A DNA stretch of 64,000 bases from Patiria pectinifera (Eukaryota > Echinodermata > Asteroidea > Valvatida > Asterinidae): positions 10,132,863 through 10,196,862 of the forward strand of contig CM057135.1 of the NCBI GenBank assembly GCA_029964075.1. The letters are read 5' to 3'. Position 1 is the first letter of the stretch; each line of letters starts with the position of its first letter. Made by a program: the position numbers and the translations under genes. The notes under the pieces were generated by a model. The model ran no database searches. It saw nothing but the letters and a program-made list of their open reading frames with translations, and had not been told where the DNA came from. This document shows, piece by piece, positions 44,638 to 56,460 of this stretch.

Positions 44638-47600
44638 GTGGTTGACACAGCCGCCCAGGTTACGATAATAAGCGAAAACTTAGCCAAGCGATTGGACCCC
44701 CCATTAGAAACGAAAGAAAGGGTTCTACTTAGAGGGGCAGAACAATCTAGCAACATGGTCGCAGAAAGGGCCTTCGGGGTACCTTTAGTTATAGGAAAAC
44801 ACAGCTACTCTTGGAGTCTATTAGTTGCCCCAATTGCAGACACCTTTATTGTAGGGTTGGACTTTTAAAAGCCCAAGACGGCCGGATAGACCTCAGAGAT
44901 GATAGCGTAACACTTAAAGGTGACAAAATAAATGCCGAAATGAGAAAGAACAAGGACGAAAAATACTCCATGCAAAGAGTGGTGTTAAAAAGAAAGGTCG
45001 TGGTTCCTCCAAGTACCATAGTCAAAGCAAAGGTGCTGTTTGAATCACCATCGGACAAATCATTCCTAATTCACGCACCAGAAAGAAATCATAAAGGGCT
45101 ACTTATACCGTACACTCTAGTTACTTTGGGACAGGATAGCACATGCAATGTCATACAATCACAATCCAGGGAGGCTCATACTAGTCTACGTAATGACAGT
45201 GATAGATATGTCCATTTGAAAAAGGGACATATAATTGGTAGGGCAGAAGAGGTTAGTGAGATACTTCCGGAAATTGATGTATGTTATCCTTCAGCAGACA
45301 CGGGGAAAATCCGGCGTTTGCTGGACCTCCCCGAAAATGACATATCCGTGAGAAAGGTTAGCGAGTGTGACATACCCATACATGTCCGCGAACTATGGGA
45401 ACGTTCCTGTAAATTTCTAACCCCCAAACAATCGGACGTAATCGCCGACACACTTATACAATATTCGGATGTATTTTCTAGAGATGATACAGATCTAGGC
45501 AGATTCTCTGCGATTAAACAACTATCAATACAGGATGTGCAGTCCCCATCAGACAAAAAATGCGCAGAACTCCCCTTGGCTTTGAGGGAGAGGAGAAAAC
45601 TCACCTAGATGACTTGCTTACAGCAGGTGTCATACAACCGTCAGCGTCTGCATGGGCTTCCCCTCCAGTGCTAGTTCGGAAAAAAGACGGAAAAGTTCGC
45701 TACTGTATTGACTACAGGGCTGTAAATAACTTTACCATTAAGGATGCATTCCCTTTGCCTAATATTGAAGAGTGTTTAGACGTCTTGGAAGGAACAGAGT
45801 TCTTTTGCACACTGGATATGAGCAGTGGGTACTATCAAATAGAAGTTGAAGATGAAGACAAACAAAAAAACTGCTTTTATCACCAAGTATGGGCTTTACG
45901 CGAGCATGCCATTTGGGCTGTGCAATGCACCTGCCACCTTCCAACGTGCAATGACCCTAATACTTAAAGGACTCACTTGGAAAGAGGTACTGGCCTACCT
46001 AGATGATATAATTATTTTAGGTAAGAGCTTTGAAGACTCCATTCGGAACCTTGTCAAAACATTGGATAGATTCCGTCAAAACAACCTAAAGCTAAAAGCA
46101 AAGAAGTGTCACCTACTACAAAGAGAAGTAGTTTTCCTTGGCAAAGTAGTGAGTAGGGAAGGAATTTCACCTAACCCTGATAGTGTATTGGCCGTACAGA
46201 ACTGGCCCATACCATCTTCTTGTAAAGAGGTAGAACGATTCCTGGGGCTCATTAACTACCACAGAGCTCACATCAAGCAGTTTGCAAAAATAGCCGCTCC
46301 CCTATACGAACTCGCCAAAAAAAGAGTCAAATTTACCTGGTTAGAAGAACATGACCTAGTTTACAATCAATTGAAGTCTGCACAATCAACCGTTCATTCT
46401 AGATACGGATGCTTCTGACAATGCTATTGGGGCAGAGTTACTGCAAGTCCAAGATGGGGTCGAGCGGGTCCTTAGCTACGGTAGTTATGTGCTATCTCCC
46501 GCTCAAAAGAAATATTGCACAACGCGAAAAGAGCTGTTAGCAGTGGTACGCTTTACCCGACAATTTCGCCACTACCTACTGGGCCGAAAATTTTACATTA
46601 GAACGGACCATAGTAGTCTAGCTTGGTTAATGCAGTTTAAGTTACTATCGGGCATGTTGGCAAGGTGGATAGAGGAACTAAGTCAGTATGACATGAAACA
46701 GCCACAAACAGTTAAGGGAGTTGCAACAACACGATCCTGTTTTAGGACTCTTGTTACATTGGAAAGAAAATTACATCAGTCCTAAACAGAACGAATTGCA
46801 ACTTTCTTCTTCCCCATCCGTCAAATACTTTTGGACAAATGATTCACTTCTACATGTAATAGATGGGGTTCTGTATTACAAATGGAAAGAGGAACACGCT
46901 GATAAACTACTCTTCCTGGTTCCACATGCAATGAAACATGAGATTCTTGCACTTTGCCATGAAACCAAAATGGCTGGGCACCCTGGGATAACTAGAACTA
47001 TCCAAAAAATAAGACAAACGTCCTTTTGGTATCACATGACTGAAGACGTCTCTCTACATGTTAAAACGTGTTCCGAATGCAACCAACATAAAAAACCATC
47101 ACGGAAGCGAAAAGCTCCTTTAACCAAATTCCATGTTGGGGCTCCAGCCGAACGCGTACATGTAGATATTCTAGGCCCCTTCACCCCCTCATTTTCGGGA
47201 AACCATTACATACTGATGTTAATATGCCAGTTTACTAAATGGGTTGAGGCCTACCCTTTACCAAACCAAACTGCAGAGAGCGTCGCAAGAGTTATCATAG
47301 ACAATTTTATAAACGAGGTTTGGTTGTCCCCTAGTGATCCATACTGATCAGGGGAGCAACTTTACCAGTTCGTTATTTAAAGCTGTTTGCGATCTTCTTG
47401 AAATTGCAAAGACACGAACTACTCCTTATCGCCCATGTTCCAATGGCCAAATTGAGAGATACAATAGGACTCTCCTACAAGTAATAAGGTGTCACTTAAA
47501 AGGAAAAGTTGCAAAGTGGGACGAGGATCTACCTATTCTTACCGGGGCAATCCGTTCACTGCCAAACCGGCATACCGGTCTTACACCTAACCTCATGATG

Positions 47601-48231
47601 CTCGGGAGAGAAATCAGGCAACCAGTAGAGCTTGTCTTTGGTATAAAGGGTAATAATGCCGAACCCAAACTGCCCCATGAATATGTACAAAATTTGAAAG
47701 AAAGAATAACCAGAATCCACACTATAGCTCGAGATATTATCGGTGTTGCCCAGAAACAACAGAAAAAATACTACGATGTTGGCGTAAACAAAGCATTGTT
47801 CCAGGAAGGTGATGTAGTATATAAACTAAATAAGGCCACAAAAGTCGGGCAGTCAAAAAAAACTCCAACCAGTGTGGCAGGGTCCACTATTAGTCGTTGA
47901 GGCTATATCCCCGATATTGTATAGGGTTCAAAATAGGAAAAGGACTGCAGTTGTCCACCATGACCTTCTAAAACAATGCAAAGACAAAGTCATTCCCCTC
48001 TGGCTACGAAAAGCACGGAATAAATTTTTGGGTACAGAGGGTTTGAAAAACAACGGAACAGTACAAGACATGGTAGATCTTAACCCTCTGTTTAACAATA
48101 GTGTTAAGGGAAACCGAATTAATACCACAGACACGGCATTTGCTGCGGAAGTGGCCAATCAGGTGGGGATAACAACTAGAAGCGGTAGAGTAAGTAGGCC
48201 CCCTGCAAGATTCAGCGATGGTTTTAAATAG
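44638..48231 (+). pseudogene. Gypsy II pol region, fossil
   Basis: Aspartic protease (VVDTAAQVTIIS at about 44640), RT (YCIDYRAVNNFTIKDAFPLP at about 45700; AYLDDIIILGKSF at about 45990), RNase H (KYCTTRKELLAVVRFTRQF at about 46510), integrase zinc region (ALCHETKMAGHPGITRTIQK at about 46950, with CSECNQHKK), core (VHVDILGPFTPSFSGNHYIL at about 47155; HTDQGSNFTSSLF at about 47337) and C-terminus to ARFSDGFK at 48231. Gene order and motifs place it in Ty3/Gypsy. Broken. Confidence 0.85.
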
Positions 48232-48298
48232 AAGAAACAACAATAATAAGAAAAGTGAAATTATTTATGTCTGTTTGTCTTTACATTTATGCATATAG

Positions 48299-49706
48299 TT
48301 GTACATAGATATGGAAGAGGCCGACTTTGTCCCTGATTACACCGAAGATCCCCCATCGGAAGAAGGCAACATTGATGACATAGAAGCACAGGCATCTGTT
48401 CCTGCAAGAAAGAAGCCTTTCAAGTCTAGGTGTCCCCAAGCAGGGTGCTGCTTCACGACAAATAAGATGAAGCGTCACGTAGTTCGACAACATCTTTGTG
48501 GAGGAGAATGGTGGTTTATGTACCCTCTGTTAGCGTGCTGGGAGTGCCGTCGTTGGGAAATTGGAAGACATGCTAGCCTGCATGAGCCATTCTGTATGAA
48601 GCGACACATGCCAGAGCTTGTGCAACTTGTCAATAAGTTTGTCGATTTCATCTGTGGGTCTCTTCATCTGTCCTCCTCACATGAGTTAGTTCAGTTAGTT
48701 TGTGATCAGCATCTTGGTGATGGGCAATCGGAATTTAGTGTCAAAGAACTTCAAATCTGGGATGCATATGACCGTTTTATAGGTCTCCCACAGCTACATA
48801 ACAGAGATTTGCTGTCTCCTTCCCGAGTGACCTCCATACTCCACTGGAGGACATTGCAACGCATCCTGAGTCTTGTTGACGGAGAAGCTACATCCGATAC
48901 TGGGTCAAAACAGCTAGCAGTACCATGGTTCATCGATGCTCACTGTCACGTGGACCGCCTACTTCAAGTTGCAGGGTTTACTGGCACCTTAAGCGAATTC
49001 ATCAACTTGGGTTCGAGGGTTGAAGCAGATACTGATGGGTTTCTCGGCTGCATCGCTGTGTTCTGTGATGCTAACACCTACTGTGATGAGGTATTGTGGT
49101 CTAGCCATATATCTGACCCGCTAGTTTACGCAGCGTCAATAGGAATACACCCCAAGAAAGCACACGACTTCTCCCGGGAAACAGAAGGGGTAATCCGGCG
49201 TTTGCTGGAACACCCCCAAAGTCTGAGCCGTGGGAGAAATCGGACTCGACTACTCTGGTAACTTCTTGAAAAGCAAGGGTTTGCAAAAAGCCACTTTCCG
49301 GCGTTTGTTGGAGATGACCATTGCCAGCAACTTGCCCGTTGTCATACATTGCAGAGATGCTGAAGAAGACTGTTTCCAAATCCTCAGTGAGTCAGTTCCA
49401 CATCACTGGAAAATCCACCTCCACTGCTATACCAATGGTTGGGTACAGGCAGAGAAATGGTGTAAGATTGTCGCCAAGGGACATCAGGGACCCACAGAAG
49501 TAGCCAAGAACATCCCGCTTGAGAGGCTCCTCCTGGAGACAGATACTTCGTACTTCGTTCCTCATGGTCTGTCAGTCCCTTTCAGCAACCCTACGATGGT
49601 AAGACTGGTCGCCAAAGAAGTAGCCAGAATTCGTGGAATCCATGAAGAGGAAATCCTGACTCGATGCTCGCAGAACACCAGGAAGATGTACTCGATGCCG
49701 CGATGA
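48299..49706 (+). pseudogene. Gypsy II TatD-type nuclease region, fossil
   Basis: The region begins 68 bp after pol. First part: an acidic start (MYIDMEEADFVPDYTEDPPS), a C2H2-like finger (CPQAGCCFTTNKMKRHVVRQH), a helical Cys/His-rich region, then the TatD start WFIDAHCHVDRLL (HxH metal ligands). Second part: GEIGLDYS, LPVVIHCRDAEED, KIHLHCYTNG and LLLETDTSYF. These are the Glu, His, His and Asp ligand motifs of TatD metal-dependent nucleases (TIM-barrel DNases/3' exonucleases). The domain is about the family's usual length. As a region of this fossil element it is broken, and no function is asserted. Confidence 0.75.
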
Positions 49707-50209
49707 ATGGTGTTCAGAACTGGGAAAGCTGGTTGGGTTTGAACCCCACAAAATGAACTGGTTTCCACTTCCTGGCCGATAAAGTTCTACTAAACCACAG
49801 GAATAAAATTCAATAGCCATAGGGTTAATTCACTTATTTAATGTAACATAAGACGCGTTATACATGTACTATAAGTTGATAAATACAGTCGAAGAGGTAG
49901 ATTTCTATTCAGCTTTAAACAATGAAAGCAGTATTTAGAAAAAAAGGGTCGAGGTGACCGTGACTTAATAAAATAAGTTTCTAAAAACAAGAAACGTTTC
50001 TAGAATTAGAAACGAAAGAAATACAGTGAAACACTGTTATAACGAGTTCCTTATTTACTTTGTACATGTATTAACAGTATTGGAAGCAGGGACTTGGGAC
50101 CTAAACTTTTCCTTGTTATGAGCAGGATGTAAATAATTAACTTGTAGAGTTGATTGGGTTTACCTTCTTCAGTCACCGATATTTTGGTTAGTTTTGGATT
50201 AGTTTTGGT
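49707..50209. other. No supported gene; junction of Gypsy II and Polinton right part
   Basis: A/T-rich sequence without a reading frame. Neither an LTR of Gypsy I or II nor capsid sequence could be recognised, so how the two elements join here is unresolved. Confidence 0.35.
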
Positions 50210-50214
50210 TAGTT

Positions 50215-50998
50215 TTGCAGATTTTTTTCAGTGGGATCTTTAAACAAAAACAAAATACCCTTGAGACTCCTGATGGGTTGATTGACGCTGACGTTCCAAA
50301 GCGTGTCCGATTTATTGACGGATCTAACTTCTAGCGAGTGGATTTTATCAAACAGATTATTTCATTAACCCCTCGTGTTTATTCCTGATGGGGATAGCTA
50401 GGTCTCTGTTGGTCACCACTTCGTATTCGAGAGACAAGTCTGAGATAGAATACATCGCCGCCGTATCTGAACTGTTGACTACTTTATGTCAATGTCTAGG
50501 GGAATACAGTATCTGTTACCATAAGCATCTGCGATAGCTTGATCTTTACCGTTGTTGGCGCCCGCGTTAGCATCGTGAGCCCCAGTTCTTAGTTTAGACA
50601 CGTTTTCTTTTTCTATGCCCGAGTACGCCATGTTTCGAGTTGTCGAGCTGTTGAGCCAATTGTCTTTAAAGTTGTGATACACGTCGGCTTGACGATAACT
50701 CACGATTTCGTTACCTTGAAGCCTGACGCTGATTTCGCTGACTAAATTTCTGGCCAAATTGTCAAAAATGGTTCTGTTGTTGTCGCCTCCACCATCGAGT
50801 TCTAAAGAGAAAGCTAGTTTACAAGTGCCGGGTACAATCACGTCGTCTACGTCCAATTGAGGAAACTTGACCCTCAGCGTTTGCCCCGCCGATATACTAC
50901 TGGGATTGTGGGTAATGACCACCTCTTTTCTCTCACCCTTGATAGATCTGGGTATTTTTAATAGCCTGTTGGGGTTGAGCTTTTTCCATACGCATTCA
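50215..50998 (-). pseudogene. Polinton major capsid protein, N-terminal part, fossil
   Basis: Minus-strand reading includes RLLKIPRSIKGERKEVVITH near the start, then VIVPGTCKLAFSLELDGGGD and NLVSEISVRLQGNEIV, typical of the double-jelly-roll capsid protein of Polintons/adintoviruses. Further on, MYSISDLSLEYEVVTNRDLA and NKSDTLWNVSVNQPIRSLKG are also family-typical. The C-terminal half is absent and the remainder is broken. Confidence 0.7.
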
Positions 50999-51021
50999 TT
51001 TTATTTATACGAGTTTTAAAT

Positions 51022-51438
51022 TTAAAGGTATGTGTAAGCCAAGTAACCCACCAATAGCGTTCCTCCCGCGATAAACACCAGTTCTTTTTCTATTTGTTGG
51101 TTGCTAGGCTCGTAAAAATCTTCGAGTTTGGGTTCGCGGGGTAACTCGACGTTTTCTCCAGTCATTTCGTTGAAGTAACGCAACGCTTGGTCAACGTTGT
51201 AAAATGCTTGTTTAGAAACGTTTTGCTTTCTGATACGTTCGTTGAGAAAATCGAGTCGTTTCGTTCGTTCTCGAGTCCACTGATCTCTGGCGGCCGAGAG
51301 TTGTTCTTCCGCTAAATCGTGTCTCTTACGCTCTTCGCTGCCATCATCCTTCAGACTTGCAAATAAAAAGTTTGAACCCGAAAAAGCTAAGGCGTTTATG
51401 ATCGCACCTCCAACCATCATAAAAGCAGCTGACGCCAT
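51022..51438 (-). CDS. Polinton membrane-anchored helical protein, fossil
   Basis: 138 codons. A hydrophobic N-terminus (MASAAFMMVGGAIINALAFS), a long charged helical middle with RERTKRLDFLNERIRKQ, and a C-terminal hydrophobic segment ELVFIAGGTLLVGYLAYTYL. This layout, next to the capsid gene, is common in Polintons; the function is not established. Confidence 0.55.
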   Translation of the reverse strand: MASAAFMMVGGAIINALAFSGSNFLFASLKDDGSEERKRHDLAEEQLSAARDQWTRERTKRLDFLNERIRKQNVSKQAFYNVDQALRYFNEMTGENVELPREPKLEDFYEPSNQQIEKELVFIAGGTLLVGYLAYTYL

Positions 51439-51480
51439 CTATTTAATGTATAAAGCCTTTTAAATTATTATTAAAATAAA

Positions 51481-52983
51481 TGATGGATAAACTTCAAAAA
51501 CTGTACTATAGCCCGATCGGTTATTGGAGAGGTGAAAGCGCCGTCGACCATTTACACGATAAAACAAAAATCGATAAAAAAGGTAATCAGAGATTGGCTT
51601 AAAAAACAAGCGATCTGGCAAATTTATCTACCGGGTCATGCGTATGTATCCAGGCCTACGAGTACATCGCGAGAGTTTAAAACACCAAACGACTTTCACC
51701 AAATGGATGTGCTATACCTACCCTGGGATAAAGTAAAACGGAAGACTTATAAATACGCTTTGACGGTTGTCGACGTTGCGAGTCGATACCACGAAGCAGA
51801 ACCTTTGGTTTCTAAAACGGCGGATTCCATGCGGGATGCTATCGTTAAGATTTACGCGAGATCGCCTTTGAGTTACCCTAAAACGTTGAGAGTAGACGCC
51901 GGTACCGAATTTAAAGGCGCATTTAAAAAATGGATGGCCTCAAAAAACGTCGAGGTTATCGTCGGCGAACCCGGAAACCACCGATCGCAAGGTATCGTAG
52001 AAATATTTAATCGAACGCTAGCCGAGATGCTGTTTGGTCATCAGTTCGCTCAAGAAATGTTAAATCCCGAGAGTAGAAACACACAATGGGTCGAGCGATT
52101 ACCCAGCGTGATCTAGGCTATAAACGATGAAACGACAAGATTAATTGCTAAAGCGCCGTCACAGGCGGTTAAACTAGAACAATTACCGCAAGACGCCATG
52201 GTGAGATATTTATATTACCCGGTGTCACGGTCTCACTTCTCCGGCGTGCTTGATTCTCCGGGTGAATGCGGCGGATGATTGAGCACGTTACAGTGTACGT
52301 TACATGAGCACGACACATGCTCATGTGTCCACTGTGCTTACTTTTTCCTCGGGCTGTGGTTAAATAACACAGTGAGCCTGAGTGAGGGATACCCAAGAAT
52401 GTGTTATGTAACACTTCCTGTGGGTCAAGCTAGGAGTATGGTCACTCCCTGGGTGGGTCATTCTATAGCCTTGCAAGTGTGTGTTCATGAACGAATAATT
52501 AAGAACGAACCCCTGTGCATTGTCTGTGTTCCTTGCTCGTTCGTGGTTATCTTTATTTTTGCAACCATGGTTTAAAAATAAATGTGTATCCTTCAAGTTT
52601 TTTGGTTACAATGTATTGGGATTTGCGCGCGCCACGAAAATTCTGGATTCGACTGGTACCTTGTAACAGCTTACGAACTATACATACAATTATCCTAAAA
52701 TGTCACGTGCACCAGTACAACCCCACAGAACTCAGCACACAAATAAAGTTGCCAAAAATGTACACTACTGCGCAATTTGCGCATGCGTGTTGAGGCGAAA
52801 TTTCCCTCTGCGGAGAAGCTAGCACGCCGGAGAAGTGAGACCGTGACACCGGGCGAGCAAGAGGGTGGAACCTCGAGAAGAGCCACGGATCCCATTTGGA
52901 GCGTAGACATCTTCAACGTGGAAAAAAGAACGAGTCAATTTAAAATGATAGTCGTACCCGAGGACACGCAATTTTCGCCGTAG
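51481..52983 (+). pseudogene. Polinton retroviral-type integrase, fossil
   Basis: Core motifs: DFHQMDVLYLPWDKVK (first Asp), LRVDAGTEFKGAFKKWM (second Asp, DAGTEF), and NHRSQGIVEIFNRTLAEML (Glu in the third-motif region). The C-terminal part, RATDPIWSVDIFNVEKRTSQ ending MIVVPEDTQFSP, resumes after the inserted TIR element (52223-52848). Its 3' end meets the polymerase's 3' end head-on. Integrases of this kind join Polinton ends to the host genome; this copy is broken. Confidence 0.8.
52223..52848. mobile_element. 626-bp element with perfect 28-bp TIRs, inserted in the Polinton integrase
   Basis: Left end 52223-52250 (tgtcacggtctcacttctcc...) and right end 52821-52848 are exact inverse copies, flanked on both sides by ccgg. 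Integrase sequence continues on either side, so the insertion post-dates the Polinton. The interior is non-coding (no transposase motif). A 4-bp CCGG duplication would be unusual; the superfamily is not assigned. Confidence 0.85.
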
Positions 52984-55900
52984 TGACCAAAGGCCAGCGT
53001 GTTTATACCGTCCGGTAAAATGTACCTCTTTGTGTCCAACGGACTCAACGATAGTTTATTTTGAGATACGGTGTAAAGGATATGATTTTCCGATCTAATG
53101 TGAGTCATGGTTTCGTAATAAGATTTCTTCTTGTTAAGATGCAGTCGTAGTAGTGTCGGTGTTTTAATTTCCTAGAGGTGACCGATTTTGTGACTCCCTT
53201 GGTTTTTTTTCAGGTTGATGTCCGCGGTTAAAATTGAGTACATTTTAGGTCTTATACAAACGACTTCTTTGATTATTTTACCTCCAAACTCGTCTTTAAA
53301 ATTACCGATCACTTTCTTATTGGTTGGGTCGTACAAAGAATGATCCGTCGAATAATTCGAAAGGTCGTATTGTTGCCCGTTTTGCTGCATATCTTTGTAT
53401 ACGTCGTCAGTGTAGACGCTTGAGAGTAAACTGTCCGTGTCCGTATACAGTAATCTGACTCGGTCTCCATACGTCGCTTTCATTCGATTATAATAAAAAT
53501 CGTACACCAGCGTCTTTGAGAGATCCAATATACTCACTCCGCAGTAGATCGGTTTGTTTAACACGGTTTTAGTCTTGTACATTTCGACAAATGACAGCTC
53601 GCATTCTTTAAAGATCGATGTCTGTTTGTAGTTTGGTTTAGACACTATCATTTCGTATCTTTTATGCTCACCCTCTCTGAGTAACTTTGCGTCCATTCTA
53701 TTTCTAACGTCTTCCATCGTTTTTCCAAAAACGCTATTATTCATGAGTTTAAAAAAATCTTTTTCAAAGTTAAAGCTTTAGTTCTGAGTCGAGTGTTTTT
53801 ATCGATGTACGACTTCATCCAAGGCTTCTGTTGAAACCCAAAGACGCGATGTACTTTTTGAGTTTTAATCCGAGCTGGATATAAAGCTGTAAAGTGATGT
53901 AGTGCAAAACGTACTTGCGTTTGGGTTTTAGCGTGCCGGTTAATTTGGGTACTTTGCTACTAGGCTCGGTATCCAATAACTCGTTTTGATAATCAGACAT
54001 CCATTCTTGTGGTATGATCATGTTTTCTGGCGCTAGCGGGTAATCGTTGTGCCAATCGTGAAGAGCAGCTGGGTAATCGAGGTCTACCTCTAAGAAATAG
54101 CCCGTATCTGACGTTTTATCAATCGACATGATATACTGGGTATTAAATTCCTTAGGCTTTAACCACTTGAAATCTTTGTACGGCAAGTAATGACTCATAG
54201 CCCAACAGTATAGGTTATTAGCGTCTAGATACGTCACATAACTAATAATTAGCCGGATCTAGCTTATAATTCTTTTTACACACGCGTCTAAAATTCTCAA
54301 ACACGCCGGCTAGTAATAACGTGTCGGTAGTCACGTACAAGTCGTGGTATTTTCCCAAGTTTTTTACCTTAAACTCTTTCCACACTCGTCGAGCTCTGTC
54401 ATAGTCTTCTCGCGATATCCCTTCGTCTTTTAGACTGCTGTAAAACTTTTCGATTGGTAGTAGACTGGTCTCTTCAAATTTATCAAACGAGTCCATATAT
54501 TCGTAAGGGTAAACTCCTTTTTGTAGTAAAAGGTCTCAACTCTCTGGCGAATTTTTAAAATGTTTTCTCGGTAAAGTAAACGACTCTTTTGGACAAGCTT
54601 TGACTAAGTTGTCAAGCGATGACGCCATAAAATTGAACGAGTCTTTAAATCGTAGATTTCCGATTGAAAACGAAATGTACTTTTCTGAATTTCTAGGGAT
54701 ACAATTTATTTTACCTTTGCAAACAGAAATGCCTTGCATGATCAAATGCGCGTCGTAACTTTGTAAATTGTGTAATATGACCGGTATCGTAGTACAACCA
54801 GGTTTAACACGTAGCTTGGTGTTACAGTAGGCGTGTGCGGCACCTCTATATTTACCAGTGACGTGGCAGTGATCTCTCAACTTTCTAAATTTGTTAATCT
54901 TCTTTTTGCAGTCGAGACATTTAGACTCGAAAAATCCATTTTTGTTTTCGCACTGATGTTCTTTTATTTGTTTTTCTGTTTTTGGTTTTTTTGGGTTTCT
55001 GGCACTGACAGTTGCTCGAGTAATTGGGATAAATTGCTTTTTCGCAAATCCAACATGTTTGTTTTTTTATGATGTTTTTTTTATCTCGCTCAGTCAATTC
55101 CATGGGTATGGGATCGCCAAATATGCAATTAATATCGCTTTGTAATTGTAACATCTTCTCTACAAACTTAGTTGTGGCGTCTTTGTCCCTGTAAGTTTCT
55201 CCATACATATTTGCACCATCACATCTAACGACTACCAACGAATAACCGCTTGCTTTGAAATATTTCTTGTGTCGATCTGCCGTTACGGTATAAAATAATC
55301 TAGAAAAATGTTTTATCCAACAGTAGTGACTCTTATCACCGTTGGAAAACAACAACAGATCGATAGCCTCAACGGTAGGATCTGTGTTTTTAGATAATGC
55401 CAATACATGTATGTTATCTTGTTCAGTATAACCAAAAACGTTTATCGATAGATTATTTTGTCTTTCTACCCTAGACATTTGATCCACTGGTGTGGGAAAG
55501 TCTTTATTTTTGAATTTCAATCCATCGTTTGTGTTGTATATCGTAGTTCTCTCTTCGTGGACCTTATATTTCGGGTTGTTTTCGATTCGCTTTTTTACTT
55601 TGTCCGAATATTTACCAAGAGCGGCTCTCAAACACCATCTCAAACATCCGTTGTCTTTGTTTTGTACGTTGATACGTTGATTATCGCCTTTTTATTTTTG
55701 AGATGGTCGTGTAGCTCTATGTAAGAACTACCTCCTGCTTAAGCATAACGGTTTACGTTAATGTAAAACGCGAGTATTTTATTGACTACCCAACCTGATC
55801 CTCGATTTGTATGACTCGCGTGTTTTTCTTTTACTTGATCGATCGCTTCTTTAAGAATTTGCTTACCTGACTCTCCCTCAAAATAACCACATTTTTACTG

Positions 55901-56448
55901 ATAAAGGTAAATTCAGCAGTCACCTGTTCCCCATCAGGTACATTTTAAACATATCTCACTGTAATCGCAATCTGAACCTTAATGTTAGTGAGTTCTCTCA
56001 GTTCTGATACGACTTTGCTTTCGATCTGTCGCCCGTGAGTGCGAAAAAACAGTTCAATGTCATTATTAAACTGTCTCGGAATCAGTTCCCAGTTTCGAAA
56101 GTTATTTCTAAACCTTCTTGTACCTCTGAAGTCAGCCCCTTGAAAATCTTCGGGAGATTTAAATCTCTTGATCGCTGAGAATAAATCTTTTTTCAAAAAT
56201 GGACCATTATAACCCGCCGGTACGTATTCTAGATTTTGTTCGTCTACAATCTGTTTGAGCTCATGTAGTGTCTTTTTCCTCAAGTTTTTAAATTTACTCT
56301 CTTCAGCCCTTATGGCTTGAATATAGTCTGGACGAGTATAATTTTGTCGTTCATCGATCGCTATATTATTTTGATCAACGTAACTCTTCAATGCAGCTTT
56401 AACCCACCGCGAATAGCTTTTAGGTGATGGCTTTGAGTTGGTCTCCAT
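52960..56448 (-). pseudogene. Polinton protein-primed DNA polymerase B, fossil
   Basis: The N-terminal part starts METNSKPSPKSYSRWVKAAL at 56448, with a TERGSGWV-like motif (TNRGSGWVVNKILAF) near 55780. Then FPTPVDQMSRVERQNNLSIN, a Cys-rich zinc region (CWICEKAIY), MRDHCHVTGKYRGAAHAYCN (exonuclease/zinc junction typical of this family), MTYLDANNLYCWAMSHYLPY, and the palm motif LLYTDTDSLL near 53430. The end reads LSPLDTKRYILPDGINTLAF near 53020. The order matches Polinton PolB. Broken at several places. Confidence 0.8.
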
Positions 56449-56460
56449 TTAATATATAGA

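Larger units (their letters stand above)
41686..49706 (+). mobile_element. Gypsy II LTR retrotransposon with HhH-Gag and TatD region, fossil
   Basis: A short 5' LTR, primer-binding-like ttggcgacgaggat (41908-41921), a long open gag, pol (protease-RT-RNase H-integrase) and a TatD-nuclease-like region in one direction. No 3' LTR was found: nothing after 49706 matches 41686-41907, so the 3' end is taken provisionally as the end of the TatD region. Broken at roughly six to eight places; gag looks whole. It is nested in the 3' LTR of Gypsy I, so it is younger than that insertion. Confidence 0.75.
50210..56460. mobile_element. Polinton (Maverick), right part, fossil
   Basis: From right to left: protein-primed DNA polymerase B (minus), integrase (plus, converging on it), a small membrane protein (minus) and the N-terminal part of the major capsid protein (minus), which runs out near 50.2 kb. 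This gene set defines Polintons. A 626-bp TIR element is inserted in the integrase. No terminal inverted repeat was recognised near 56460. Broken at many places; old. Confidence 0.75.

Noticed and set aside
49725-49760. Possible tRNA T-arm (ggtttgaacccc)
   Set aside because: No matching acceptor, D or anticodon stem nearby.
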